Part shown: positions 18,274 to 26,447 of the stretch, in pieces
How positions within the stretch are numbered: position 1 is the first letter of the stretch
How the letters are laid out: each line of letters starts with the position of its first letter
Source: Melioribacteraceae bacterium
GTDB lineage: Bacteria > Bacteroidota > Ignavibacteria > Ignavibacteriales > Melioribacteraceae
Reading direction: 5' to 3'
Length of the DNA stretch: 39,339 nucleotides
Assembly: GCA_026983795.1 (NCBI GenBank)
Contig: JALSTI010000235.1
Coordinates: 1 to 39,339, forward strand
The notes under the pieces: generated by a model
What the model was told of the DNA's origin: nothing
What the model saw: the letters and a program-made list of their open reading frames with translations, nothing else
The model's database searches: none
Made by a program: the position numbers and the translations under genes

Positions 18274-19413
18274 ATGTCGGAGAAAATTTTATATTCGTAT
18301 ACTGCTTTATTTGATACTCCTAATCAAATTATAAAAGCCGCTAAAAAAGTTAAGGAAGAAGGCTATACCAAATATGATGTAAATACTCCATATCCAATTC
18401 ACGGTATGGATGCGGCTATGGAATTAAAACCTTCTTTATTACCTTATGTGGCTTTAGTAGTCGGATTAACCGCAGCTATTAGTATGATTATTTTTCTATG
18501 GTGGCAAAACACAATAGATTATCCGTTAAATATAGGCGGAAAACCGTTTTTTGCTTTACCGGCTTATATCCCGGTTACTTTTGAGGTGACGGTATTATCC
18601 GCTTCTATTGCAACGGTTGTAGCAATGTTATTTTTTGTTTTTAAGTTTCCGAATAATGTTCATCCCTTGCACGATACGGATTATATGAAAAGGGTTTCTG
18701 TTGATAAATATGGAATTAGCATTCAAGCTGAAGATCCTTTGTTTGAAGCTGAGAAAGTTAAAAGTCTTTTTAATTCCTTGGGCGCTTCAAGCATTACCCC
18801 TATATATTATTCCGATGAATTAGTAAATTTTAAACCTAAGATTTTAGAACCCAAATTTATATCTTTTTTGATTATTTTATTTATTGTTGTATCGGGCGCA
18901 ACCTACATTACGTTAAATAAATTATTGTTTTTGCCTCCGTATAGTTGGATGATGGTTCAAGATAAAGTTATAGCGCAAAAAACTTCGGATTTTTTTGGCG
19001 GAGGTAGCGGTATGTTAACTCCTGTTAAAGGAACCGTCGCCCGAGGTTTTTTACCTTATAAATTCGATAAAAAACCTGAATTGGCCGCCAAGGAATTAGT
19101 TAATCCCTTAATGCCGGTGAAAAAAAATATAGAATTGGGCAAAACGAAATTTAATATTTATTGTAGTCCGTGCCATGGATACCATGCCGAAGGAAAGAGC
19201 AGGTTACGAGGGCAGTTCCCAATTCCCCCGAGTCTGCATTCCGATAAAGTAAGAAATTGGTCGGATGGTAGAATTTATCATGTAATAACGGAAGGACAAA
19301 ATGTAATGCCATCTTATGCGCATCAATTAAGCAGGCAAGAAAGATGGGCTATAGTTTTATATATTCGTGCGCTTCAACGGTCACTAAATGCTAAGGAGTC
19401 AGATTTACAATGA
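18274..19413 (+). CDS. actDE: ActD-ActE fusion: DUF3341 membrane domain joined to monohaem cytochrome c
   Basis: The 379-residue protein starts with a full ActD/DUF3341 domain: SYTALFDTPNQIIKAAKKVK, YDVNTPYPIHGMD, then two helices separated by a loop with GGKPFFALPAYIPVTFEVTV. Its soluble end reaches PLFEAEKVKSLFNSLGA. A third hydrophobic segment (FISFLIILFIVVSGATY) follows. A cytochrome c domain comes last, with a haem site CSPCH at about residue 297 and NVMPSYAHQL supplying a methionine ligand at about 345. The latter is ActE-like. The third helix would bring the haem domain out to the periplasm. I saw no stop or frameshift inside, so this is one gene. I used the ATG at 18274 because it lies one base after the actC stop; the longer frame would overlap actC by 56 bases. 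Confidence 0.9.
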   Translation: MSEKILYSYTALFDTPNQIIKAAKKVKEEGYTKYDVNTPYPIHGMDAAMELKPSLLPYVALVVGLTAAISMIIFLWWQNTIDYPLNIGGKPFFALPAYIPVTFEVTVLSASIATVVAMLFFVFKFPNNVHPLHDTDYMKRVSVDKYGISIQAEDPLFEAEKVKSLFNSLGASSITPIYYSDELVNFKPKILEPKFISFLIILFIVVSGATYITLNKLLFLPPYSWMMVQDKVIAQKTSDFFGGGSGMLTPVKGTVARGFLPYKFDKKPELAAKELVNPLMPVKKNIELGKTKFNIYCSPCHGYHAEGKSRLRGQFPIPPSLHSDKVRNWSDGRIYHVITEGQNVMPSYAHQLSRQERWAIVLYIRALQRSLNAKESDLQ

Positions 19414-20591
19414 GCGATGTGATAGAATATACTAAGAAAAAACTACCTGCCAATTGGAATAAGACAGGTATAGTTTTATTCGCTTTGGGACTAATATTGG
19501 TAATACTTTCGTTTATGACAGACGTCAGCCGGAGTAGTTTTAATGCGGTTGTATTCTTAACTTTCCTTACAAGTATCGGGCTTGGATCTTTATTTTGGAT
19601 TGCCACGGAATATTTAAGCGGCGCCGTTTGGTCAACTCCGTTTAGAAGAGTTGCGGAATTTCTTGCGTCGCTATTAATTATTTTACCGTTAGCCGCATTA
19701 CCGTCTTATTTTAATCTTCATGATGTGTTTCATTGGACCCATTTGGAAGTAGTAAAAGGCGACGCATATTTATCGGCTAAACAACCGTATTTAAATGTTC
19801 CTTTTTTTACGATAAGAACAATAGCCTTCTTTTTAATTTGGATTATTTTTTACTTTTATATTACCAGGAATTCGTTAAAACAAGATACTACAAAAGACCA
19901 AAACTTAACTAAAAAGAATTTAAGATGGTCGGCAATTTTTATCCCGATTTTCGCGTTAACAATTACGTTTTTTTCAATTGATTGGTTAATGAGTTTAGAG
20001 CCGCATTGGTTTTCTACAATATTCGGCGTTTACTATTTTGCCGGTACGGCGCTTGCTTCCATGGCGGCAATTACATATTTGGTTGTAAAACTTAATGAAA
20101 AAGGATATTTTGTTGAAGGTTTGGTAAGCGATCATTATTATAGTTTCGGTGCTTTGTTGTTCGGGTTCTTGAACTTTTGGGCTTACATTGCTTTCAGTCA
20201 GTTTTTATTGATATGGTATGCTAATTTACCCGAAGAGACTTTGTGGTTTCTTCAAAAATGGGAAGGTAATTGGCTATATTTCTCAATCTTATTGATTATA
20301 ATCCATTTTGTTGTACCGTATTTTGCTTTGCTTTCACAACCTGCCAAAATGGATCCCAAGCGATTGAAATTTATGTCCCTTTGGATATTGTTCGCGCATT
20401 ATTTTGACTTGTATTGGATTTCTATGCCTACCTACAGCGAATTTGCCTTTATGCCCGGATGGATAGAACTGGGTTTCATTATTTTAACTATCGGTGTTAT
20501 TATATTGGTCTTTAATTGGAAAGCTAATAAAGAAAATTTGGTGCCGATTGGCGATCCGAAATTAAAAAGAGGAATTAAATTTAGACTTTAA
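19410..20591 (+). CDS. actF: Alternative Complex III subunit F, second NrfD-like membrane protein
   Basis: The 393-residue protein is polytopic, with about ten helices, and is the paralogue of ActC expected at this position. Family features include LTSIGLGSLFWIATEYLSGA, VWSTPFRRVAEFLA, the loop HDVFHWTHLEVVKGDAYLSA, LNVPFFTIRT, SIDWLMSLEPHWFSTIFGVY, HYYSFGALLFGF, and a late FAHYFDLYWI. ActF is thought to hold a second proton path and to sit against ActC in the membrane. Its ATG overlaps the actDE stop by four bases (ATGA). It is followed after 12 bases by a separate cytochrome c gene. Confidence 0.93.
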   Translation: MSDVIEYTKKKLPANWNKTGIVLFALGLILVILSFMTDVSRSSFNAVVFLTFLTSIGLGSLFWIATEYLSGAVWSTPFRRVAEFLASLLIILPLAALPSYFNLHDVFHWTHLEVVKGDAYLSAKQPYLNVPFFTIRTIAFFLIWIIFYFYITRNSLKQDTTKDQNLTKKNLRWSAIFIPIFALTITFFSIDWLMSLEPHWFSTIFGVYYFAGTALASMAAITYLVVKLNEKGYFVEGLVSDHYYSFGALLFGFLNFWAYIAFSQFLLIWYANLPEETLWFLQKWEGNWLYFSILLIIIHFVVPYFALLSQPAKMDPKRLKFMSLWILFAHYFDLYWISMPTYSEFAFMPGWIELGFIILTIGVIILVFNWKANKENLVPIGDPKLKRGIKFRL

Positions 20592-20603
20592 CATAATTTA
20601 GCT

Positions 20604-21545
20604 ATGAATAATAAAAAAAAGATAGAAGACGAAATAAACTTTAAGAATTTATTAAAGAACCCGTTAAGACTTTACGGATGGTTTTTCTTGATAGTTTTTG
20701 TTGTAATTCTTATCGGTGGAATTTACTACGTAAAGCATTTGGATGCAATTTATCTTAATTCCACACCTACCGCAATTTTTGCTATTGATTCGGTTAAAGT
20801 GGAAGAAATACCGATGAAAAAAGGCGGAATAAAACCGGCATTAGATTTGAGTTTGGTAAAATCCCCTTTGCCGGAGATGTTAAAAAAAGGAAAGGAATTA
20901 TTTGAAACTACATGTTCCTCTTGTCATGGTAAAGAAGGAAAAGGCGATGGTCCGGCCGGCGCTGCTCTTAACCCTAAACCGCGTAATTTTCATTCGGACG
21001 AAGGCTGGGTAAACGGTAAATCCATATTGGGAATGTTTAAAACCATTTCCGAAGGAATAAAAGGAACCGGAATGAGTTCGTACGATTATATCCCGCCAAA
21101 AGACAGAATTTCTATTATTCACTATATAAGAACTTTCGGAAATTATCCCGGAATTACAGACGATGCAGTTTCTAAATTGGATGAAACTTACCATCTTTCA
21201 GCCGGAACCGTTGAACCTAACACTATTCCGCTTGAATTGGCTATAAAAGATATAATAAAGGAAAATAAACCGTTAATTGAAAAAACAAATAAGATTGCAG
21301 ACGAAATTAAAAAAAGTAGTGACAATAATGCTAAACTGTTTAAAAGTTTGACTTCGAATTTAACCAATTCCATATATGCGATTGAAGAAGGTTCTTTACT
21401 TAAAGACTTTAATGCTTTTAAAAATAAAATATTTGCCGACCCTTTAGATTTAGGATTTAACTCGGCTATCCTTAGGCTTTCTGACAAGCAGCTGAAATCT
21501 TTATTCGATTATTTGAAAAATTTAACAAGTAAAACCGTTTCGTAA
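20604..21545 (+). CDS. Membrane-anchored monohaem cytochrome c with helical C-terminal tail
   Basis: The 313-residue protein has a short basic cytoplasmic start, one transmembrane anchor at about residues 25-43 (GWFFLIVFVVILIGGIYYV), and one class I haem site CSSCH at about 104-108. GKEGKGDGPAGAALNPKPRN follows, and a methionine ligand candidate lies in GTGMSSYD. The cytochrome domain ends by about residue 180. The remaining about 130 residues are predicted helical and charged, with repeated Lys/Glu/Asp (KDIIKENKPLIEKTNKIADE and onward), unlike a normal cytochrome. Placed between ACIII and the oxidase genes, it is a candidate carrier from ActE to the CuA subunit, which has no haem domain of its own. 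It could also be a second ActE-like subunit. Confidence 0.85.
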   Translation: MNNKKKIEDEINFKNLLKNPLRLYGWFFLIVFVVILIGGIYYVKHLDAIYLNSTPTAIFAIDSVKVEEIPMKKGGIKPALDLSLVKSPLPEMLKKGKELFETTCSSCHGKEGKGDGPAGAALNPKPRNFHSDEGWVNGKSILGMFKTISEGIKGTGMSSYDYIPPKDRISIIHYIRTFGNYPGITDDAVSKLDETYHLSAGTVEPNTIPLELAIKDIIKENKPLIEKTNKIADEIKKSSDNNAKLFKSLTSNLTNSIYAIEEGSLLKDFNAFKNKIFADPLDLGFNSAILRLSDKQLKSLFDYLKNLTSKTVS

Positions 21546-21547
21546 AA

Positions 21548-22333
21548 ATGAAAAGCCAAAAGATAATTATATTAACAATAATTTCGATGCTTTTGTTTTG
21601 TACTGTGGTTTCATACGGTAACGAAAATAAAGATTCAAAAATTGAAATAGGGATCGAAGAACATCAAGGTTCGTATATTCCCATGGATGCCGTTTTTGTT
21701 ACTTCCGAGAATGATACGGTTGCTTTAAAAGATATAATAACAAAACCTTTTTTGCTTGATGTAGGTTATTATAATTGCCCCGGAATTTGCCATCCGCTGT
21801 TAAGCGAATTAACCTGGGCGGTAGACAGAATTAAAATGGAGCCCGCTAAAGATTTTCAAGTAGTGTTTTTAAGTTTCGACCCGACTGAAAATCATTTGCT
21901 CGCTAAGAAATGGAAAAAGAGTTATTTGAGCAGTATGAAAAGAAAAATGCCGGAAAATTCATGGTTTTTCTTATCCGGGGATAGTGTGAATATAAAAAAA
22001 GTAACCGATGCAATTGGATTTGAATATAAACCGGACAATAAAAATTTTATTCACGCCGGATCTGTTGAATCAATTGCAGCTGACGGAAAAATATCCCGTT
22101 ATATATACGGCTCTACGTTTAATCCGTTCGATTTACAAATGGCATTAATAGATGCCCAAAAAGATAAAGTAAGACCAACATCGGCAAAATTATTGCAGTT
22201 ATGCTTTAGTTATGATCCGGAAGGGAGACGGTACACATTAAATGTTACTAGAATAGTTGGCGTTTTAATGATGTTAGGTTTAGCCGCGTTTTTTGTATTT
22301 GTAGTTATTAAAAAAAATAAGAAAGGAGTTTAA
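21548..22333 (+). CDS. SCO1/SenC-type copper chaperone with C-terminal membrane anchor
   Basis: The 261-residue protein is a thioredoxin-fold SCO protein. It keeps the copper ligands: CPGIC (Cys77, Cys81) and a histidine in FIHAGS (about His169). It also has PFLLDVGYYN before the CxxxC and VVFLSFDP. The N terminus has a signal peptide or anchor (KIIILTIISMLLFCTVVSYG). A clear C-terminal helix (GVLMMLGLAAFFVFVVIKK) follows, so it is held in the membrane at that end. SCO proteins deliver copper to the CuA centre of subunit II, present three genes later. The start lies two bases after the cytochrome c stop; a strong AAAGGAG inside its last codons serves ctaD. Confidence 0.92.
   Translation: MKSQKIIILTIISMLLFCTVVSYGNENKDSKIEIGIEEHQGSYIPMDAVFVTSENDTVALKDIITKPFLLDVGYYNCPGICHPLLSELTWAVDRIKMEPAKDFQVVFLSFDPTENHLLAKKWKKSYLSSMKRKMPENSWFFLSGDSVNIKKVTDAIGFEYKPDNKNFIHAGSVESIAADGKISRYIYGSTFNPFDLQMALIDAQKDKVRPTSAKLLQLCFSYDPEGRRYTLNVTRIVGVLMMLGLAAFFVFVVIKKNKKGV
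22322..22328 (+). promoter_or_regulatory. Strong ribosome binding site for ctaD
   Basis: AAAGGAG ends nine bases before the ctaD ATG at 22338 and lies within the last codons of the SCO gene. A strong site here suggests high expression of the oxidase catalytic subunit. Confidence 0.65.
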
Positions 22334-22337
22334 ATAG

Positions 22338-23984
22338 ATGGCTAACGGAACCATTGCATTAGCCGAAAAAAGTTTTTATCAAGAAGGAACCACTAAAAGA
22401 AAAACCGGTTTGTTTTCGTGGATTTTCAGTACGGATCATAAAAGGATAGGAATCCTTTACTTAACGTCGGTTACATTCTTTTTTGTGTGCGGCGTTATTC
22501 TTGGCGAATTGATGAGATTGGAACTTATAGCTCCCGGTCCAACCATAGTAAATGCCGAAACTTATAATAGATTTTTTACGCTGCATGGCGTAATAATGAT
22601 ATTCTTATTTATTATTCCCGGAATTCCCGCGGTGTTCGGAAATTTTTTCCTTCCTATACAAATTGGCGCTAAAGATGTTGCATTTCCCAGATTGAATTTG
22701 TTATCTTGGTGGTTGTACGTAATTGGAGCTGTTTTTGCTTTAACTTCCCTTTATTTACCGGGCGGTCCTGCCGATACTGGTTGGACGTTTTACATCCCAT
22801 ATAGTATTAGAACGGGAACTAACGTTTCCTATACGTTAATGGCAGCATTTATACTGGGTTTTTCTTCCATTCTTACGGGACTAAATTTTATTACAACCGT
22901 TCACAGGATGAGAGCCCCGGGAATGTCATTTTTTAAAATGCCGTTAAATATTTGGGCTTTGTATGCTACCGGCTGGGTTCAGGTTGTTGCAACGCCTGTT
23001 ATTGGTATTACAATGTTGCTTATAATTATAGAAAGAACGTTTGGAGTGGGAATTTTTGATCCTGCTCTCGGCGGCGATCCGATACTCTATCAACACATGT
23101 TCTGGATTTATTCACACCCTGCAGTCTATATCATGATTTTACCTGCCATGGGCGTGGTATCTGAAATTATAGCTACTTTTTCGAGAAGAACAATATTTGG
23201 ATATAAAGCCGTTGCGTATTCTTCTCTTGCAATTGCATTCTTCGGTTATCTTGTTTGGGCGCATCATATGTTTGTTAGCGGTTTAAGCGAAACGGCGGCT
23301 ATTGTATTTTCATTTTTAACTTTCATAGTTGCAATACCGAGCGCAATAAAAGTTTTTAATTGGGTTGCTACAATGTATAAAGGTTCTATAGATCCGCGTA
23401 CCCCGTTTTTATGGGTTATGGCATTTATTTTCCTTTTTTCAATTGGAGGATTAACAGGATTGGTATTAGGATCTTTAGCCACAGACGTGCATTTACACGA
23501 TACTTATTTTGTAGTAGGTCACTTTCATTTTGTAATGTTCGGCGGTACGGGAACAATATTTTTTGCTGCACTTCATTATTGGTTCCCGAAAATGTTTGGT
23601 AAAATGTATAACGAAAAAATTGCGAAAATTGGGGTAGGTTTGTTTTTTATAGCATTTTTAACGCTTTATTTCCCGATGTTCCTTTTGGGATATAACGGAA
23701 TGCCGAGAAGATATTTTGATTATTTACCCCAATTTCATACGCTTCATTTTATCTCTACCATGGGCGCGTGGTTAATGTTTATTGCTCTTAGCATTGTGAT
23801 TGGAAATTTACTTTATGCTCTTAAAAAAGGGAAAAAAGCTCCGGCAAACCCTTGGGGTGGTGTTACTCTGGAATGGCATATCCCATCTCCGCCTCCTTTG
23901 GAAAATTTTGAAGAAATTCCAAATGTTACACACGAGCCTTACGATTTTAGTCAATTAGAAGGTATGGAGTATGGAACTGAATAA
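22338..23984 (+). CDS. ctaD: Cytochrome c oxidase subunit I (A2-type haem-copper oxidase)
   Basis: The 548-residue protein has all metal ligands of haem-copper oxidases: the low-spin haem His in FFTLHGVIM (about residue 83), [17 protein letters not shown] (CuB His and the cross-linked Tyr, about 255-270), [11 protein letters not shown] (CuB His pair, about 309), and [18 protein letters not shown] (haem ligands, about 387-400). In the helix VI motif the usual glutamate of HPEVY is alanine and the residues before it are YS. That YSHPxVY pattern defines the A2 subtype known from Rhodothermus and Thermus caa3 oxidases. It reduces oxygen to water and pumps protons. A strong AAAGGAG site precedes the ATG. 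Its stop overlaps ctaE by 14 bases. Confidence 0.97.
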   Translation: MANGTIALAEKSFYQEGTTKRKTGLFSWIFSTDHKRIGILYLTSVTFFFVCGVILGELMRLELIAPGPTIVNAETYNRFFTLHGVIMIFLFIIPGIPAVFGNFFLPIQIGAKDVAFPRLNLLSWWLYVIGAVFALTSLYLPGGPADTGWTFYIPYSIRTGTNVSYTLMAAFILGFSSILTGLNFITTVHRMRAPGMSFFKMPLNIWALYATGWVQVVATPVIGITMLLIIIERTFGVGIFDPALGGDPILYQHMFWIYSHPAVYIMILPAMGVVSEIIATFSRRTIFGYKAVAYSSLAIAFFGYLVWAHHMFVSGLSETAAIVFSFLTFIVAIPSAIKVFNWVATMYKGSIDPRTPFLWVMAFIFLFSIGGLTGLVLGSLATDVHLHDTYFVVGHFHFVMFGGTGTIFFAALHYWFPKMFGKMYNEKIAKIGVGLFFIAFLTLYFPMFLLGYNGMPRRYFDYLPQFHTLHFISTMGAWLMFIALSIVIGNLLYALKKGKKAPANPWGGVTLEWHIPSPPPLENFEEIPNVTHEPYDFSQLEGMEYGTE

Positions 23985-24603
23985 TCCTGTATCAACAAAT
24001 AATAATCAACATGTGCATCGCGATGATGTTGGCGCCAGAATAGGAATGTGGTTGTTTCTATTCACTGAACTTTTACTTTTCGGCGGTATGTTTCTTGTCT
24101 ATGCGGTTTACAGAATGAAATATCCCGATCAATTTCATCTTTCGGCAATGGAAATGAATACAACTATTGGTACTCTTAATACCATTATACTTTTAACCAG
24201 TAGTTTAACTATGGTTTTATCAATTGCCGCCATTCAAAAGAAAAATAAATTTCTTTCCGTCGTATTTGTCTCTACCACATTAATTTTGGGATTTATGTTT
24301 TTAATTGATAAATACTTCGAATGGTCGCATGAAATTCATAATGGTAATTACCCCGGATCTGAAGTTTTATTGAATAAGAAAAACGGCGAAATTTTATTTT
24401 TTGGTTTATATTATGCAATGACGGGATTGCACGGTTTGCACGTAATAATCGGGATGATAGTTCTATCCTTTATGCTTGTGTTTTTATTAAGGGATAAAAT
24501 TACATTTGATAATTATGTTAAGTTGGAAAATGCAGGTTTATACTGGCATTTGGTCGATATAATTTGGATATTTTTATTCCCACTATTTTATTTGATTCAA
24601 TGA
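23971..24603 (+). CDS. ctaE: Cytochrome c oxidase subunit III
   Basis: The 210-residue protein has about five to six helices and the subunit III signatures [60 protein letters not shown] and a C-terminal [18 protein letters not shown]. The last two carry the HGLHV and YWHLVDIIW motifs typical of the family. Its ATG lies inside the end of ctaD (14-base overlap), so synthesis of subunits I and III is coupled. Subunit III stabilises the catalytic subunit and its oxygen and proton paths. The length is that of bacterial ctaE with a short N terminus. Confidence 0.95.
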   Translation: MELNNPVSTNNNQHVHRDDVGARIGMWLFLFTELLLFGGMFLVYAVYRMKYPDQFHLSAMEMNTTIGTLNTIILLTSSLTMVLSIAAIQKKNKFLSVVFVSTTLILGFMFLIDKYFEWSHEIHNGNYPGSEVLLNKKNGEILFFGLYYAMTGLHGLHVIIGMIVLSFMLVFLLRDKITFDNYVKLENAGLYWHLVDIIWIFLFPLFYLIQ

Positions 24604-24610
24604 GGTTATA

Positions 24611-24910
24611 ATGAGCAATTACAATAATGAAGAAAAAAAGAATCACGTTATCGATTACGGAACGTATATTTTTGTCTGGTTAGGGTTATTGGCTTTAACT
24701 TCGTTAACCGTAACGGTTGCGGGAATACATTTGGGGAATTATACTTTAATAGTTGGTTTGTTAATTGCATTAACCAAAGCTAGTTTAGTGATTGCTATCT
24801 TTATGCACATTAAAGTTGAAGACCCTATTTTTAAAGTATTTATTGGGATTGTTCTATTAACCCTTTTAGCAATATTTATTTTAACATTTATAGATTATTC
24901 TTTTAGGTGA
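24611..24910 (+). CDS. ctaF: Cytochrome c oxidase subunit IV (prokaryotic type)
   Basis: The 99-residue protein has three hydrophobic helices and the prokaryotic COX4 pattern: YIFVWLGLLALTSLTVTVAG, then LIVGLLIALTKASLVIAIFM followed by HIK, and a last helix ending ILTFIDYS. The KASLVIAIFMHIK stretch is the family signature. It is a small accessory subunit of aa3/caa3 oxidases in the membrane. It lies between subunit III (7 bases) and subunit II (12 bases), and has a GAGG site before its start. Confidence 0.93.
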   Translation: MSNYNNEEKKNHVIDYGTYIFVWLGLLALTSLTVTVAGIHLGNYTLIVGLLIALTKASLVIAIFMHIKVEDPIFKVFIGIVLLTLLAIFILTFIDYSFR

Positions 24911-24922
24911 GGTTTATAAAAG

Positions 24923-25561
24923 ATGTTATATAACGAAGTTACATCGCATGCCAATCAAGTTGATAATGTAATGATATACATTACGGTAATATCCGTGATA
25001 TTTTTGTTGGGTATTACCTTTACAATGCTTTATTTTGTTTTCAAATATAATCGTAAAAAACACAAACAAGCATCCGATATTCATGGTAATGCATTGCTTG
25101 AAATTACTTGGATTGTTATTCCGACTATTTTAGTGTTAACAATGTTTTATTTCGGGTTTATGGGTTATAAAGGAATTAAAAAAATACCGGATAATGCCTT
25201 TAAAATTACCGGTATAGCAAAAATGTGGCAATGGAATTTTGAATATCCAAACGGGAAAAAATCCGATACGCTGTATGTTCCGAGCGGTAAACCCGTAGAA
25301 ATTCAATTAAAATCCCTGGATGTAAATCATTCTCTGTATATTCCGGCTTATCGCGTTAAACAAGACGTTGTGATGGGAAAAACTAATTATATTGTGATCA
25401 ATCCCGAAAAGACAGGGTCTTATGATATAGCGTGTGCGGAATATTGCGGGCTTAACCACTCTATGATGTACACAAAATTAGTTGTAATGGATTCAACCGA
25501 TTTTAATGAGTGGTATGCCTCATTAGATACACAAAAGGAAACGGATACGGGTGAAAAATAA
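24923..25561 (+). CDS. ctaC: Cytochrome c oxidase subunit II with CuA, no fused haem domain
   Basis: The 212-residue protein has two N-terminal helices (about 15-42 and 60-82) and a cupredoxin domain with a complete CuA site: the histidine in DVNHSLYIP and the motif CAEYCGLNHSMM (two Cys, His, Met, plus the Glu between the cysteines). The aromatic patch WQWNFEYPNG for electron entry is present. It ends soon after the CuA domain. caa3 enzymes normally carry a cytochrome c domain fused here, and this one does not. The order I-III-IV-II, with subunit II last, is also unlike the common II-I-III-IV. The gene overlaps ctaB by 11 bases. Confidence 0.95.
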   Translation: MLYNEVTSHANQVDNVMIYITVISVIFLLGITFTMLYFVFKYNRKKHKQASDIHGNALLEITWIVIPTILVLTMFYFGFMGYKGIKKIPDNAFKITGIAKMWQWNFEYPNGKKSDTLYVPSGKPVEIQLKSLDVNHSLYIPAYRVKQDVVMGKTNYIVINPEKTGSYDIACAEYCGLNHSMMYTKLVVMDSTDFNEWYASLDTQKETDTGEK

Positions 25562-26435
25562 AATTACTAAATATTTTAATTTATTTGCCGAATTGGGAAA
25601 AGTAAAAATTACTTTTTTTGTTGCCATCTCTTCGTCTGTAGGTTATATTTTAGCCTCGGGCAGTTTAACATGGCACATGATATTACCGGCGTTGGGAATA
25701 TTTATACTAGCTTCCTCATCTTCGGCGCTTAATCATTTTCAAGAAAGGGACCTGGATGCTTTAATGGATAGAACGAAGAACAGACCAATTCCGTCCGGAA
25801 GGGTTTCACCCGATTCGGTATTGTTGTTTTCGTTACTTCTTTTCATAATTGGGTCCTTGGTTTTATTACTTAGCTCAAATACATTAGCCCTAAGTTTAGG
25901 ATGGTTGGCGTTTGTTTGGTATAACATTATTTATACTCCTTTGAAAAGGAAATACGCTCTTGCGGTAGTTCCGGGTTCCGTTATCGGCGCTTTGCCTCCT
26001 ATTATCGGTTGGGTTGCGGGCGGAGGTGATTTATTTAATCCCCAAATTATTGCGCTTGCATTATTTTTCTTTATTTGGCAAGTACCGCATTTTTGGCTTT
26101 TGTTACTTTTGTATGGAAAAGATTATGATAAAGCCGGATTTCCGACTTTAACAAAAATTTTTAATACAAAACAAATTGCAAGGTTAACATTTATGTGGGT
26201 CGTGGCTCTGTCTACAAGCTGTTTGTTAATTCCGTTTTTCGGCGTTTCCAAAAATATATTTACGTCGGTCGGATTAATTTTGTTGGGCATTTGGTTAGTT
26301 TTAACTACGGCTAAAATTCTTTCGGAATATGTTGAGAGAAAAAATTACAGAAATGCTTTTGTAAAAATTAATATTTACGTTTTAACAGTAGTAATTCTAC
26401 TATCATTAGATAAATTAATATTAATTCAATTTTAG
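25551..26435 (+). CDS. ctaB: Protohaem IX farnesyltransferase (haem O synthase)
   Basis: The 294-residue polytopic protein has the UbiA-family motifs of haem O synthase: NHFQERDLDALMDRTKNRPI (aspartate-rich, prenyl diphosphate/Mg site), PSGRVSP, YTPLKRKYALAVVPGSVIGA, LPPIIGWVAGGG, and WQVPHFWLLLLLYGKDYDKA. It transfers a farnesyl group from farnesyl diphosphate to haem B, giving haem O, the precursor of haem A. Haem A synthase (ctaA) is not in this window. The start is a GTG inside the end of ctaC. It is followed after about 12 bases by the eight-helix cytochrome c gene. Confidence 0.95.
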   Translation: MKNKITKYFNLFAELGKVKITFFVAISSSVGYILASGSLTWHMILPALGIFILASSSSALNHFQERDLDALMDRTKNRPIPSGRVSPDSVLLFSLLLFIIGSLVLLLSSNTLALSLGWLAFVWYNIIYTPLKRKYALAVVPGSVIGALPPIIGWVAGGGDLFNPQIIALALFFFIWQVPHFWLLLLLYGKDYDKAGFPTLTKIFNTKQIARLTFMWVVALSTSCLLIPFFGVSKNIFTSVGLILLGIWLVLTTAKILSEYVERKNYRNAFVKINIYVLTVVILLSLDKLILIQF

Positions 26436-26447
26436 GAAGAAGATTTG

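Noticed and set aside
18274-19413. Frameshift or misassembly joining ActD to ActE
   Set aside because: The frame is continuous with a plausible linking helix and normal spacing on both sides, so a true fusion is the simpler reading.
22338-23984. Nitric oxide reductase
   Set aside because: Subunit I keeps the cross-linked tyrosine motif and has CuA subunit II, subunits III and IV, and SCO beside it.
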